Assembly: GCA_017590115.1 (NCBI GenBank)
Contig: JAGGNK010015225.1
Location: forward strand, 2,157,199-2,221,198
DNA: 64,000 nt
Source of the DNA: Montifringilla adamsi
Lineage: Eukaryota; Chordata; Aves; Passeriformes; Passeridae
Direction: 5' to 3'
Below, piece by piece: positions 1 to 11,802 of the stretch; the first letter of the stretch is position 1, and each line of letters begins with the position of its first letter. The notes beneath the pieces are model-generated. The model made no database searches. It was not told the DNA's origin and saw only the letters and a list, made by a program, of their open reading frames with translations. Position numbers and translations under genes: made by a program.

Positions 1-51
1 TTACTGATTGCCTTCTTCCCTCTCTCCAGCTGCTCCAGCCGTGATCCCAGC

Positions 52-2819
52 TCAGTAGGGGTGGTCCCGGGCGTGCTCCATGATGACCTTCAGCGCCAGC
101 CAGGTCTCCTGGGCGGTGGGAACGATCTGGTTGGCGGGCAGCAGGAAGCCGTAGCGCCCCGTGTCCCGCAGCTCGAAGGTGAAGGAATATTTAATTCCCT
201 GGTTGTAGGTCCAGTCGACGGTCGATCCACTCGCTCTGTCTGGGGGAGGAAAAAATGGGAGGGATTCAGAGCCTCGATCGCTTTGTACAGGAATCCCATG
301 GGGTATTTGGGATGGTTTTGGGATTTGGGGGTTTTGGGGCTGCCCCAGCACTTACAGATGGTGGTGATGATGCTGCCGTACTCGAAATTGGTGCCGTACA
401 GGGAGGACAGAGCTGCCACGGCCTTGGCAGAAATCTCGTGCTGGGAATACAGGAAACAGGGAAAGATGAGCCGAAGAAAAGAAAAACCTGTGGGATACAG
501 CTTTTTTCTGGGTGCAACAAAGCTCCTCCCAGCTTCCCAAGGGATGCAGGACAGAGGTGGCTCCTCCTTGGAGCAGCAGAAGAGCTCCACGCCATCCCAA
601 CCCCTGAAAGCACATGGGCCTCACCAGTTCTTTGTCATCTGGCGCTGGGGTTGTGGTGTAGCCATAAGGATAGAGCAGGAGCTGGGAATAGCTGTGGATG
701 GAGACAAAAGCCTTGATGTTGCCATGGCTCTTCACAAAGTCCACGATGGATTTCACCTCGGGCTCCGAGTTGGGGTAGGGTCCGTGGTATGTCTCCGAGC
801 AGGAGTTTCCGCTGGCTCCAGCATCTGTGGAGAAGAGACTGGTGAGAACACAGTAGGAATTTGGGGGCTTCCAAGCCCAAGAGGTTTTCCCACCCCTCAG
901 TTCCTTGGTGGTGATCAACGAATGCTCCCGGGGCTCCTCCTAGAGCTTTGTATGGTGACTCACTTGTCACTGGGACATCAAAGCCCTGGTGAAGCCCAAA
1001 CCCTCGGCTCTGCCACGGAGAGCAAATCCCACCTCTTCCCCAGGGGACATCAATGGATCTTTGAGGCAGAAACAACTTTGGAGCCTCCAGCTAGAGAGTG
1101 GGAACGCTCCACAGAGGCAAGGGGACAGCTCTGACCTCCAAAACCTGCGTCCCAGTTGCGGTTGGGGTCCACTCCAACACAGATGGCACCCGCGTGCTTG
1201 GACCTGGTCTTGCGCCACATGCGGTTCTGGAAGGGCAGAGCCTCCTCAGCTGGTGCCCAGGGCTGGAGCTCCACAGCTCGTGGTGGGCCCCTTCCCATCC
1301 CATGGAAACGTGGGTGAGGAGGCTTTGCCCTCTCAGGGATATGCAACCCCCCAGACCCTGCTCCCCAAGCCCCATCCAGAGCAGCTGTAGGAAGCAGGGA
1401 GAGGAGATCTGGGGCAGTACCGTGGAGTGGGTGTAGGCAAAGCCATCTGGGTTGGTGACAATCTCCAGGAAGATGTCCATCGTCTCCAGGATGGAGGCCA
1501 CACCTTCGTTATTCGCGTGGTCCTGGACGATCTAGAGAGGATGGAGGTTTGGGGCTCCCTGTCCTTGCTGTGGGATCACCCAGCTGGATCCCACAGCTCC
1601 TGAGGACCGGGTGGCCCTTTTGGGGTGTGTCAGTACCTTCTGGGCAAACCAGACGCCGCTGGCCTGTGTCACCCACTCACGGGAGTGGATCCCAGTGTCG
1701 ATCCAGATGGCCGGGCGGTTCGTGCCCCCTGTGCTGAACTGGGAGAGCAGAGAGGGGGGGTTAGCTTTGTCCCTGTCACCACTTTCCCCTCTGGATCACG
1801 ATCCCCAAATCCTCACCTTGAGCACGTAGAGAGGACGGTTCTCGGTCGAGCGGCCAATCTCCAGCTTGCTCACCAGGTTGGGGTTCTCGGCCACCAACAT
1901 GTCCATGAAATTGTAGATCTGGGAATGAGAGGTGGGGGTCATTCCCAGCTCACCCCCCTGCCCAAGAACAAACTTTCCCCCAAAATGCCCCAAATTTTGT
2001 GCTTTCCCACCTCATCTATGGTGTGGTAGGTCTCGTAGTTGAAGGTGCTGGTGTCGACCGACCGCTGGCGGCTGCTGCGGAGCATCTCCATCTGCTCTTC
2101 AGCCAGCAGGGCCTGTGGGACAAGGGTGGGATGAATCTCATTCCCACTGATGGGATCCCATCTCCCTCACCTCCCCTGCGGCACCGCTGACCTGTACATC
2201 CTCGATCATGATGGAATAGGAGACCCCACTGGCCTCCAGGTGGGCTTTGACGGCCTGCAGGCTGCGGAAGGGCACGCGGATGTCCACGGGAAGTCCGAGC
2301 CTGCGGGGAGCCAGCCAGAAATCCAGCTGGATGGGGAAAAATGGAGATAAGGGGTGAGATCCTGCCTTGGGATGCACCCCCAGCACCAGCCTGTCTTGCT
2401 TTTCATCAGTTGGTTCCCATAATCCCACGTCCAACCCCATCCTTGCTTTGCTTGGGGGTGTCCCCAGAATCCACCTCCACACCCAGTACCTGCAGATGCT
2501 CCAGGTCCTGCAGCTCCTGCACCTTCTGCAGCTCCTCATCGCTCTGGGGGACGATGCGCAGCACCTGGTGCCTGTGGGGTCAGGACGTGCTGAGGGGTGT
2601 GGGATGAGCTCCGGCCCCATTAGTCCAACCTAACCCCACCCATCCATCCCCCCATTCCAGGGATTTCCCCTGAGCCTTTTCCCTGTTCTCCCTTGGGGCT
2701 GAACCAGCTCCTTCTGCCCCACCCGCTGCCACCTCCCCATCCCAGCCCCCCTACCCAAAGAAGGTCTCGGTGCAGGTGGCCACTGCCACCAGGGCAGCCA
2801 GGAGCACGGGAAGCCTCAT
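52..2819 (-). CDS. CPA1: Carboxypeptidase A1 (pancreatic zymogen), complete, 11 coding exons
   Basis: Coding exons in transcript order: 2819-2755, 2571-2490, 2326-2192, 2112-2011, 1918-1817, 1738-1637, 1531-1421, 1226-1136, 824-625, 440-356, 239-52. They sum to 1263 nt, or 420 aa plus TGA (human CPA1 is 419 aa). A signal peptide covers about residues 1-16 ([16 protein letters not shown]). An activation domain follows to about residue 110, ending in a basic stretch (SSRQR) where trypsin would cut. The M14 peptidase domain holds the zinc ligands in GIHSREW (His69, Glu72, bovine mature numbering) and SIHSYSQ (His196). It also has Arg127 in WRKTRS, Asn144-Arg145 in DPNRNW, Tyr248, and Glu270 in FTFELRD. 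Tyr248 is restored only when the last intron is removed. Position 255, which sets A-type specificity, is Val here where human CPA1 has Ile. The family removes C-terminal hydrophobic residues from peptides in the gut. It is the last of the three-gene array and very compact (2.8 kb). CPA1 is preferred over CPA2 because residue 268 is Thr and the array order fits. Confidence 0.95.
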
Positions 2820-2867
2820 GGTCAGCGGGGAGAGTCGGTCTCACATCCCAGCAGTGCCCTGGGGCCT

Positions 2868-2873
2868 CTTAAA
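2868..2873 (-). promoter_or_regulatory. TATA-like box of CPA1
   Basis: The minus strand reads TTTAAG about 50 bases upstream of the CPA1 start codon. This would place the start of transcription near 2840 and give a short leader, as is usual for pancreatic zymogen genes. The match to TATA is weak. Confidence 0.4.
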
Positions 2874-2906
2874 TCCCATGGGATGGTGGCCCCAGCCCGG
2901 CCCCTC

Positions 2907-2924
2907 CAGCTGTCCCTTTTCCCA
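2907..2924. promoter_or_regulatory. PTF1-type bipartite element upstream of CPA1
   Basis: An E-box (CAGCTG, 2907-2912) is followed after five bases by a TC-box (TTTCCCA, 2918-2924), with centres one helical turn apart. This is the arrangement bound by the acinar factor PTF1 (PTF1A, RBPJL and an E-protein) in pancreatic enzyme promoters. It lies about 35-50 bases upstream of the TATA-like box, a typical position. Binding is inferred from the motif only. Confidence 0.5.
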
Positions 2925-3550
2925 AGGCCTTGGGAAGGCTCTGGCCAGCCAAGGTCAGGCCCTGCTGTCCCCATCCAGGCACTCCCAGTCCTGGCCAAAC
3001 CTGTCCCAGGAACCTGCTGGGGCCGTGGTGAGTCAGCTGCCGGCAAGGTGAGACCAGGAGGTGCCAAAATCCCACAACCTCCAGCACTGGCTGAGGGGAG
3101 GGAAAGGATCATTTTGGGTTGAGAATGTGCAAAATGCAGATTTTCACTTGGGGCTTGGTGAGCTGGATCCCTAAGCCACAGCGGTGGGGAAACAGGTTTA
3201 AAATTTGGCTGAGGAAAGTGGTGTTAAGTTTGGCCCAGGACAGAGGTCAGAGCAGGTGACAGTTGTCCCAGTAGCCAAAAACAAACAGCAAATACCATGT
3301 CCCTCCTTGTAGCCCCCCGGGAAGTCATGGTGGAACTAAGCTGCTCAAAACCCCACAAATTTGGGGCTGCTTGCCCAAAAATCCTCATCCCCTCCCATAC
3401 TTGCTGTTGGCTCCAAAGGATGGGGACTTTGAGCCAAAGTCACAAGGGGAAAATCAACACCTGCGGGACTGGGAGTCCTTTTCCACCCTTTTTTTGGAGT
3501 TTAGCATGAAAACAATGAGGGTGCCTGAAACCACTGAATCTCCATGAGGA

Positions 3551-3556
3551 TTTATT
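3551..3556 (-). terminator. Polyadenylation signal of CPA5
   Basis: The minus strand reads AATAAA here, about 35 bases past the CPA5 stop codon at 3589-3591. A short 3' UTR is normal for this family. Confidence 0.65.
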
Positions 3557-3588
3557 GAGAGGAGGGAATGCTGTGGGAGGTGCTGGGG

Positions 3589-6500
3589 TCAGTATGGATG
3601 CTCCAGGACGTGGACCATGATGTCCAGGAGTGCCGGCCACGTCTCGGTGGCAGTGGGGACGATCTGGGAGCTGGGCAGGAGGAATCCGTAGCGCCCCGAG
3701 TCCCTCAGCTCCAAGGTGAAGGAATATTTCACCCCGTTGTCATAGGCCCAGTCGATGGTGGTGCCTCCTGCCATGTCTGCAGGGAGAGGAGACCAGATGG
3801 GAGCCCATTCCCGAGGGATTTGCTGCGGGATGAGGGAGGGACACTCACAGATGGTGTTGGCAATGCTGCCGTAGGTGTATTTTGTCCCGAACACGGCGGC
3901 CAAGTCGCTCACGGCCTTCTTGGCCAGTTCATTCTGCAAAGGAACCACCAAAAGTGGTGGGATCTGGTGGATCACGGGGCAGGGGGATCCAGAGCCCATC
4001 ATTCCCTATCCCTTCTGCTCCAGGTTTTCCCAAAAAACCCTTAATGTTTGAAGTTTGAGGTCCATCTCGCGACCACCCTCCTCCAAGACCCAGGTGCAGG
4101 GGTTCAGTATTTGGGTTGCATCTAACAAGAGGAGTGGGGAAGCTCCTGGGATGCTCTGCCTGACTGCCAGGTGGTCACAGCCCCACGTTTTGGGGCCATC
4201 TCACCATTTCCTGGTGGTCAGGTGTGGGCGCCCTCCTGTATCCGTAGGGGAAGAGCAGCATCTGGGAGTAGCTGTGGATGGAGATGACGGATTTGACGTT
4301 CCCATGAGCACGGATGAAATCCACAATGGCTCTCACTTCCCTCTCGGAGTGGGCGTGAGGGCCATGATAGGTCTCGGAGCAGGGATTGCTGCTGGAGCCA
4401 GCACCTGGAGCAGGGGGAGGAGGAGATCCAGAGAGGATCCCTCAGGAAGGGTTTCCATCCCTGGGTTTCTCCACTCTAGCAGGAAGTTTTCATATTTTGA
4501 GGCACAAACAATGCCCAGCGTGGGGACGTGGTGGCTGAGGTCTCACCTCCAAACCCAGCATCCCAATTTCGGTTGGGATCCACTCCAACACAGAGGGATC
4601 CAGCGTTGATGGACCTGGTCTTGCGCCACAGGCGGTTCTAGGAGCACATGGAAAGGACACTGGAACAGGGATATGAATCCCAACCCCTGCTCAAGCATCT
4701 CCAGGGATCTCCACTCACCGTCCCACATGGGGAGGAGCATCCCTCCCCACCCAAAAACCACAGACAGCCATGGCTGGGAACAGCACGGGGACAGGATCCC
4801 CCCGTGGTGTCCCCACACTCACAGAGCTGTGGGTGAAGGCAAAGCCGTCGGGGTTGGTGACAATCTCCAGGAAGATGTCCATGCTGTCCAGGATGGCTGT
4901 GACAGAGGGGTCCTGCCCGTATTCCTTGGCAATCTGTGGAGGGAGAGGAGCAGGAGCTGCCCCAGTGCCCCTCGGAGATGAGGGATGGGGCAGATGTGGG
5001 GTAAGAATTGGGGTCCCCCATCCCAAGGTCACCTTGTTGGCCGTCCAGACCCCGGTGGCTTGGGTGATCCATTCCCGCGCGTGGATGCCGGTGTCCAGCC
5101 AGATGGCCGCACGGTTCGATCCCCCGGTGCTGAACTGTGGAATCACGGCATCATTGAGGTTGAGAAAACCCTCCAGGATCATGGAATCCACCCTGTGCCC
5201 CATCCCCACCTTGTCCCCAGCCCAGAGCTCTGAGTGCCACCTCCAGGAGTTCCTCAGACACCTCCAGGGATGGGCACTCCAAACCTCCCTGGGCAGCCCC
5301 TGCCAAGGCCTGAGCACCCTTTCCATGAGGAAATTGCTGCTGGTGCCCACCCTGAGGCTCCCTTGGCACAGCTTCCCATCCTCAGGGGCATTTTCAGGGC
5401 GAGGCTGCCCCAGGACCCACCTTCAGCACGTACAGGGGCCGGTGCTCGTAGCTCTGCCCGATCTGGATCTTGCTGACGAGGCTGGGATGATCCTCCACCA
5501 GGACATCCATCCACTCATAGATCTGGAAGGAGGAGCTGCTGGGTCACAAGACTCAGCCTGCTTCTCACCTTTTGCTATTGAGGGTATCCAGCACCAGATG
5601 CAACAAGCAGAGCTTCCCTGGGGAAGATCTGGTGCTTCTCTGGAGACCTGGGACTCCCCTGGAGAAGACCTCGTGCTTCCCTGGAGAAGCACTTCCCACA
5701 CCAGGTGGCTGGGGCTCTGTGTGAGCAGGGAAAGGCACATCACAACATTTTTGGAAAAGTAGAATGAATGGTGGAGGAAAAAGCTCTGAGACCCCCCAAC
5801 ACGACCACAGCCCCCGCCAGTCCCAAACTGGGCTCCAAGCACCCACAAAGTGAAGCTGAAAATGTCTTGCACAGGATGGAATATTCCAGGAGTGGCCACA
5901 CTGGATGGGGAAGGCTTCCCAGTCTCCCATCTCAGCTAAAAGCTCCACCAAGGAGGAGAAACGTGTCCCAGGGAGGTCTCACCTGTCACCAAGAACTCAC
6001 CACGACCTTCACCACATGGATGTGACCCCAGCAGGACAAAGCCAATGCTCTGCACAGAAAGGTACCTCATCTATCGTGTGGTAGGAGGTGAAATCAAACA
6101 TCCTGGAGCTTCTCTTTACCCTCCTAGACCTCCTCATGCTTTCCTTTTCTTCATCCAATAATTCCTGGTTAGGAGGCAAAAAACCCCCAAGATCAAAAAG
6201 GCTGGAAGGAGCAGGGGGTTGGATTTTTCTTCTTGATTTCCAACTTTTTGGACTTCTCTCAGGGCTGAGCTGCAGGAGCTCATCCTGTTCCCATCATAGC
6301 CATTACCTGCACGTCCTCGATCATGATGCTGTAGGAAAAATTATGGGAATCCAGGAATTTTTTGACTCCTTGGAGGCTGGGGAAGGGCACCCGCAGGTCC
6401 ACGGGGTGGCCAAGGCTGTTGGGGTGACGCCAAAAATCCACCTGGGAAGGAGGAGTTGAGCTGAAAGGGAGACCTCGGCCCCATCCTGTCCTGGTGCTCA

Positions 6501-8791
6501 TCCACTGAGCTCCCCAGCACCTCCAGGGGTCTCACAGCAGTTTCCATGAAGGATCTAAAAAGGTTTTTGAGCAAATTTTGGGCCACAGATGGATGTCTGG
6601 GTAGGGATTTACAGAAATGTTTCAGCCCAAGTTGTTGAAGTATTTGTGGGATGTTCCCAGATCATACAAAACAGGAACTCCGAGTTCAAGGAGCCCCAGG
6701 TCAAATTCACATTTTTATGGTTCTAAATTATACAACTCCACGATGGGGAGGAAAAAGGCTGGGATGGCAAAAAAAGGAGGGAGCCCTGGATTCACCAGGG
6801 TCTGTGACCAGGGGGGTGCTCAGGACTCCTCAGGGCTCACCTGCAGCTCCTCCTCCTCGCCCAGCACCCCGAGCAGGGCGATGTGCTCCTCGTTCCTGGC
6901 TGTGACACGCAGGACCTGGTCCCTGCAGGGAGGCAGAGGGGTCACAGGGAGGGCACTCTGGCCTGGGGGAGGCTGGGGAAGCTCCACACCGGCTCAGAGG
7001 GTTGGAAAATGCATAAATTGTTGGTGTTGAGAGAAAAAAATGCAGGTTCAGAGCAGCCATGATGGGAAAAGAGCAAGTGCTGGGGGCCTGAGATGATCTC
7101 CAGCCTTGTTTGATCAGCTCCCAAGATGTTGGGGAATATCTCACATGGATATGTTCTGTATCTGTGGATGTTCTCCCTAGCAGAGGTCCCAGTCCAGCCT
7201 GGCTGGGCTTCCCAAGGACAGACACAGCCCCTGGAGAGGAGGAAATGTTCTATGGGAGAAAGGTTTCCTCATCTCAGATCAATCCTGTACCTCCAACCGC
7301 TCCTGCTGGGCAATGCTTAAAGCTGCTCCCAAAACAGCACAAAATTCCTTCACCTTTCCCCTTTCGTACTTTCATCCACCTAGCTCCCATTTATCAGTTT
7401 AACCAGCTCCCCAGGGTGATAACAATTTCCATTCTGCTCCTGGAGGACTCAGGCAAGCATGAAATCCTTGTGGTTTTTCCAAACTCAGGGAGCAGCCCTG
7501 ACATTCTCTGGACAGTCTTGGCTCCCAGCTGCTCGGACCCCTCTCAGCCACCCCCTGCCTGGAGGAGAGTGATGGGATCCTGGATGGATCCTTCAACCAT
7601 GGCATCGTGTCCAAGGAGGAAGGAAAGCAGGAAGGAAGGTGGGTCAGTCACATCACAGAATATCCTGAGCTGGAAGGGGTCCACAAGGATCAAATCCAAC
7701 TCCAGGCTCTGTCCAGACACCCCAACAATCCCACCCTGTCCTTGAGAGCATTGTCCAAACACTCCTGGAGCTCTGGGAGCCTCGGGAATGTGACCATTCC
7801 CCGGGGAGCCTGGGCAGTGCCAGCACCCTCTGGATCAGGAACCTTTCCTGATATCCAACCTAAGCCCCCCTGGCACAGCTCCATCTGTTCCCTGGGTGAT
7901 GAGAGCACCAGCTCTGGCTCCAGTGTTGGTCCAGCTGGTGGGATGTCCAGCTGGTGGGAGTACTTTTTTATGGATAAGTTTTCCCTACTCTGAACACAGA
8001 ATTCCCACTTTCTCTACAAGTTAGTTCTCATTGCCCATCCATTCATTGAGACCTTTCTGGAAATGAGCTGGAAGCTTTGGGAGTTTTGGGTTGTCCTGAC
8101 CCCCCCCTCTATATTCCATGCCCTCTTTTCAGCCTCATTCCTGCACTGGACTGTGCTGTTCTTATCTGCAGGAGCTGCAACCAGGATGTGCATCCTGGAA
8201 AAGTGCTGCCCTCCCTCCACAAGGCCCCTTCTCCAGCCACATCTTGTTCTTTCCCACGGTGTGTTATTCCCAGCAATCCTTGGTTACTCCCAGCAATCCT
8301 TGGCTGTTATTCCCAGAAATCCTTGGCTGTTATTCCCCACAATCCTTGGGTTTTATTCCCAGCAATCCTTGGCTGTTATTCCCAGCAATCCTTGGGTTTT
8401 ATTCCCAGCAATCCTTGGATGGCTCCACAGCCATCATCTTTGAGCCATACACATGCTCCCCATATCCTCTGGGATTCCACAGCCTGGCAAAGCTTGGAGC
8501 AATACCCCCAGGCTTCAGCATTCCCTAATTTCTACCTGCTGCATGCTCCAAACCTCCCTCCAAACCTGGGGTGGAACCAAATCTTTCCTGGTTGGCAGAA
8601 AACCCTGTTGGATTTCCATCCTTTGGGATGTCACCCTTCTGGCTGACCCCGAAGGACCATGGTGGGGATGGGCCATCCCCATCCCAGCCGTGCTGTCCCA
8701 CCGCCCCCTGCCCCAGCAGGACTCACCCCACAAAGAGCTGCTCGGTGCTGCTGACCCCCAGGAGGGCGAGGAAGACCAGGAGGGTCTCCAT
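3589..8791 (-). CDS. CPA5: Carboxypeptidase A5-like, complete, 11 coding exons
   Basis: Exons in transcript order: 8791-8727, 6922-6841, 6441-6307, 6164-6066, 5522-5421, 5134-5033, 4933-4823, 4637-4547, 4404-4205, 3933-3849, 3776-3589. They sum to 1260 nt, or 419 aa plus TGA. The start [12 protein letters not shown] begins a signal peptide. An activation domain ends in a basic run (RRSRRVKR), which a furin-like enzyme might cut as well as trypsin. The peptidase domain keeps [27 protein letters not shown], Tyr248 (phase-joined across the last intron), Ile255 and Glu270, so it should be an active A-type enzyme. Similarity to human CPA5 is greatest at [24 protein letters not shown] and the DQVLRV start of the pro region. 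The middle position in the array also fits CPA5. Intron 1 is long (1.8 kb) and holds CR1 sequence and a 23-bp minisatellite. A copy of exon 4 and its flanking introns occurs inverted at 53546-54089. Confidence 0.9.
5198..5741 (-). repeat. CPA5 exon 4 with flanking intron, duplicated 48 kb away in inverted orientation
   Basis: This 544-base block spans part of intron 4, the whole of exon 4 (5421-5522) and part of intron 3. Its reverse complement occurs at 53546-54089 with equal length and no difference in the stretches I compared. The intron 4 side carries a CR1 fragment that is cut off at 5198 here but continues in the other copy. Confidence 0.85.
7650..7920 (-). mobile_element. CR1 LINE fragment in CPA5 intron 1
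   Basis: The plus strand reads like the reverse of a CR1 3' region: the family's 'gagagcattgtccaaac' and 'ggggagcctggg' phrases, then 'tttcctgatatccaacct'. It is truncated and non-coding. Confidence 0.7.
8261..8420. repeat. 23-bp minisatellite, about 7 copies, in CPA5 intron 1
   Basis: The unit is close to ttattcccagcaatccttgg with a variable 3-base insert, giving 20-23 bp. About seven copies run in tandem with few differences. Confidence 0.85.
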
Positions 8792-9310
8792 GGTGGGTGG
8801 GAGCAGAGCAGAGCCCCGAGGATGGACAGAACCCCCTCGGTGGTCGGGGTCCCTCCCGGAGCTCCTCACCGGGGCCGCATCCGCCGTCCCCGCGGCGTCG
8901 GCAGCGACAAACAGAGCAGGCAGGAAGGGCTCCCGCGAGCCCAAATGTTTGCTTTATTTGGCAAAGTCAACACAAGAGCAGCCAAATTAGGGAGGATCTG
9001 ATAACGTCTTCCTCGGTGAGTGGGTCCTGGATGAGTGTCCCTGCTCCCAGCTCCGAGCTGCTGTGGGCACGGGCGGCTCCCAACCCACGGGCGTGGGACG
9101 GTGGGGATGGCGTGGTCACAGGAGCCCCAAAACCACAAGGAAACACCTCTTTGTTTCCATGGATTTCTTCATTACACATTGCTATGAGTAAGTCAATCAT
9201 AATTATGATTAGTAATGCATGTGTAATGACAAGCTACTACAAAGTTACTTGCAGAAAAAGCAAACATTTAAACATAATCTTATTTATGATTAAGTAGTTT
9301 ATGCATACAT

Positions 9311-9354
9311 GTATATCTATCTATATCTATCTATCTATATATATATATATATAT
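9311..9354. repeat. (TATC)n/(TA)n microsatellite
   Basis: TATC repeats with interruptions pass into pure TA and then a short A run. The tract lies in an AT-rich island between CPA5 and CPA2. Confidence 0.9.
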
Positions 9355-9954
9355 AAAAAAATGTAAAATATACTATTCAAATTATTCATCAGACCATTCC
9401 CAGGAGTGGGGTCACTTGCTGGTGGATGAAATCTCACTTCAAAGCTGATGGAAGTCGTGGAGCTCGGAGGTGCACAAGGACATTCACCTGGGGTGATGCT
9501 CAGAGAGAAAGGCTCATTTTTGGGTAGAAAATGAATTATTTTAATGTTTTCAGTGTAAGCAGTGGCTGTGGAGCAGCTGTCACAGACTGGGGCTATCCCA
9601 GGAGGTCAGTTTGTCAGAGGTGTCTTTGTTCCCCAGTTAAAGCAGTGTCTTTGTTCTGCAGGTTACAGCAGGGCCTTTGTTGGGCCTTATCTGTGCTGCC
9701 CCTGAGCTCCCACCGTGCTTGTCAGGGATGCTCCGGGTTCCTGGGCTGTGTTCCCAGGCTGGCAGGCACCTCCCAGGGCAGGTTTTTACAGCTGACATCC
9801 TCTGACCGTGTTTTTCTCCATTAAATCCAGGGGATTCTGCTGCACCAGGAGCAGGAGGTGCTGTGGGAAGGTGCTGGGGTCTGTTGGGGCTTTGCAGTGC
9901 AGAACTGGTGCTGTTGCTGAGGTGGTTCCAGGATCCTCCTCGGGGCAGGATCGT

Positions 9955-10230
9955 GGGGTGGTTGAGGTGAGAAGGGACCATGGGAGGTCTGTATCCAATG
10001 CCTGGGTGGAGCATGGGCAGCTCTGGGGACCCACCAGGGCCCTCCTCGTTGGATCTTGGAGTCCTCCAGAGATGGAGGCTGCACAGCCCCACTGGCACCA
10101 GGTTCTGCTGCTTCTCCTCCTGGTGGAAAGCATTTCCTGATGTCCCTCCTGGCTCTCCCTTGTTCCAGCTGATGCTGTTGTCTCTCCCATCACTCTCTGA
10201 GGTGAAGAGCTTGGCTGTTTCCTCCATAAT
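9955..10230 (-). mobile_element. Degenerate CR1-like fragment
   Basis: The stretch around 'gttggatcttggagtcctccagagatggaggctgcacagcc' in pieces, followed by 'ctgatgtccctcctggc', resembles the reverse of a CR1 internal region. It is more diverged than the other copies in the window. Confidence 0.45.
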
Positions 10231-11299
10231 CTCCTTCCCTGGGATGGGAAGGTCCCTGTTAGGTCCCCCCACCCCAGACCTGTGTCATCTCCAGCTCATC
10301 TCCGTCCTCACCCCACCATGGCACACACCCTCCTGTTCCTCTGGGTGGCATCCACTGCTCTGGCTCCAGATCTCTCTGGAGTCAGGGTTCTAGACTGGGA
10401 TGAGCTCTCCTCACACCAGGCACTGGGGAGGGGACAGGGGGCCTCAAGCCCTGGATGGCTGGAATGAGCTTCCACGCCAGGACAAGGTCACCGTTCCACA
10501 TTCCCAGCCAAGGCTCCTCAGGCTCTGCAGTTCCTGCTCTGGAGACAAGAGCTCGTCCAGGTCCAAGACCAGCTCTGTGCCCTGTCCCTGGGATTTACCA
10601 CCATCAGTGGTTGTTAATCACCAGGCAGAGGATGGGATTTTGGAAAGCTGGGTCAGTTTGGGGAGCAGCTACCACTGGATAAGGCTGTGAGCAGAGGGGA
10701 CAGGGACACATGGGCAGCACTGCCTGCCCCAAGCATGGGTTTGCTTTCCAAAACAGCTGCTTGTAACCCAAACCCAGCCCCCTGGGCTACTTCCCTCAGC
10801 TGTGCCTTCCCCTTTTCCTGCCAACAGCTCCGTGCCCCGAGTCCGCAGGGTTTTATCGGACACATCAGCGCTGTTTGCTCTCCTGCCAGCCTCCCGAGGG
10901 TGAGTAACTCACCAGCTGCTGGGGGGTCACAAGACACCAAGATAAACCTGTTAGACTCGATAATCACCACAGCAGCAGCAACCAGAGCTAATCTCTGATC
11001 CTTCAGGGCCTCCTGAGCTCTTTGTTCTTAATCCCCAAGAAATTTGCAGGATGAAAATGGAATGAGGGGCTCCCGAGGGATGGGGTGCTGGATCAGGGGA
11101 GGTGTCCTCCCATCTCCATCTTCCCTCCGAACATGTCCACTGGGAACATGTGGGAGGGAGAAAAGGGGCAGCCAAATCTATGGGGGTGTACATTTGAGGA
11201 CAGTGGTCAGGGGCCTGGCAGGGTCCTGAGGCTCCTTAAGGGAAATTAAATTCCTTTAATTAGTTCCATAGCCTGGATTATGCTGGTTAACACCAGGCC

Positions 11300-11625
11300 C
11301 TTTGCACCAGCCCCTTCACACTGGAGAAGGATCCAGGGAGAGCTCAGAGCCCTGGCAGGGCCTGAAGGGGCTCCAGGAGAGCTGCAGAGGGACTGGGGAC
11401 AAGGCCTGCAGGGACAAGACACAGGGAATGGCTCCCAGTGCCAGAGGGCAGCCATGGATGGGATCTTGGCCATGAGGAATTCCTGGCTGGGCTGGAATTG
11501 CCAGAGCAGCTGGGGCTGCCCCTGCATCCCTGGCAGTGTCCAAGGCCAGGCTGGACACTGGGGCTGGAGCAGCCTGGGACAGTGGGAGGTGTCCCTGCCA
11601 CGGCAGGGTGGCACTGGGTGTGTGG
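11300..11625 (+). mobile_element. CR1 LINE fragment between CPA5 and CPA2
   Basis: Phrases typical of the CR1 3' region occur in order: 'ctgaaggggctccaggagag', 'gggacaaggcctgcaggg', 'tccaaggccaggctggacac', 'gacagtgggaggtgtccctg'. Related copies in this window are at 20940-21345 (plus) and 46078-46560 (minus). Confidence 0.85.
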
Positions 11626-11713
11626 GCAGGGAGGGCTGTGTCCCAAAATCTCCTCAGGGATGTGTCACACACAAGGAGCACGTGCCAAACACCATGTGGG
11701 GAATGCACAGGGG

Positions 11714-11719
11714 TTTATT
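11714..11719 (-). terminator. Polyadenylation signal of CPA2
   Basis: The minus strand reads AATAAA about 85 bases past the CPA2 stop codon (11803-11805). Confidence 0.65.
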
Positions 11720-11802
11720 CAGCCCTTTCTATCACAACAGCCATCCCAGCCCACGGAGGATTTATGAGCTGTGCTGCAGAGAGCTGACTCCCAGCCCAGC
11801 TC

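Larger units (their letters stand above)
2820..3550. other. CPA1-CPA5 intergenic spacer
   Basis: This 0.7-kb spacer holds the CPA1 promoter at its left end and the CPA5 polyadenylation region at its right end. An AP-1-like word (TGAGTCAG) occurs near 3029. I see no exon or recognised repeat in the remainder. Confidence 0.5.
8792..11700. other. CPA5-CPA2 intergenic region
   Basis: The CpG-rich stretch at 8800-8940 is the likely CPA5 promoter; I see no TATA box there. After it come an AT-rich tract with a microsatellite (9180-9380), an old CR1-like fragment on the minus strand (about 9955-10230) and a clear CR1 on the plus strand (11300-11625). Open reading frames here are short and unlike known proteins, so I see no gene. 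Confidence 0.6.
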
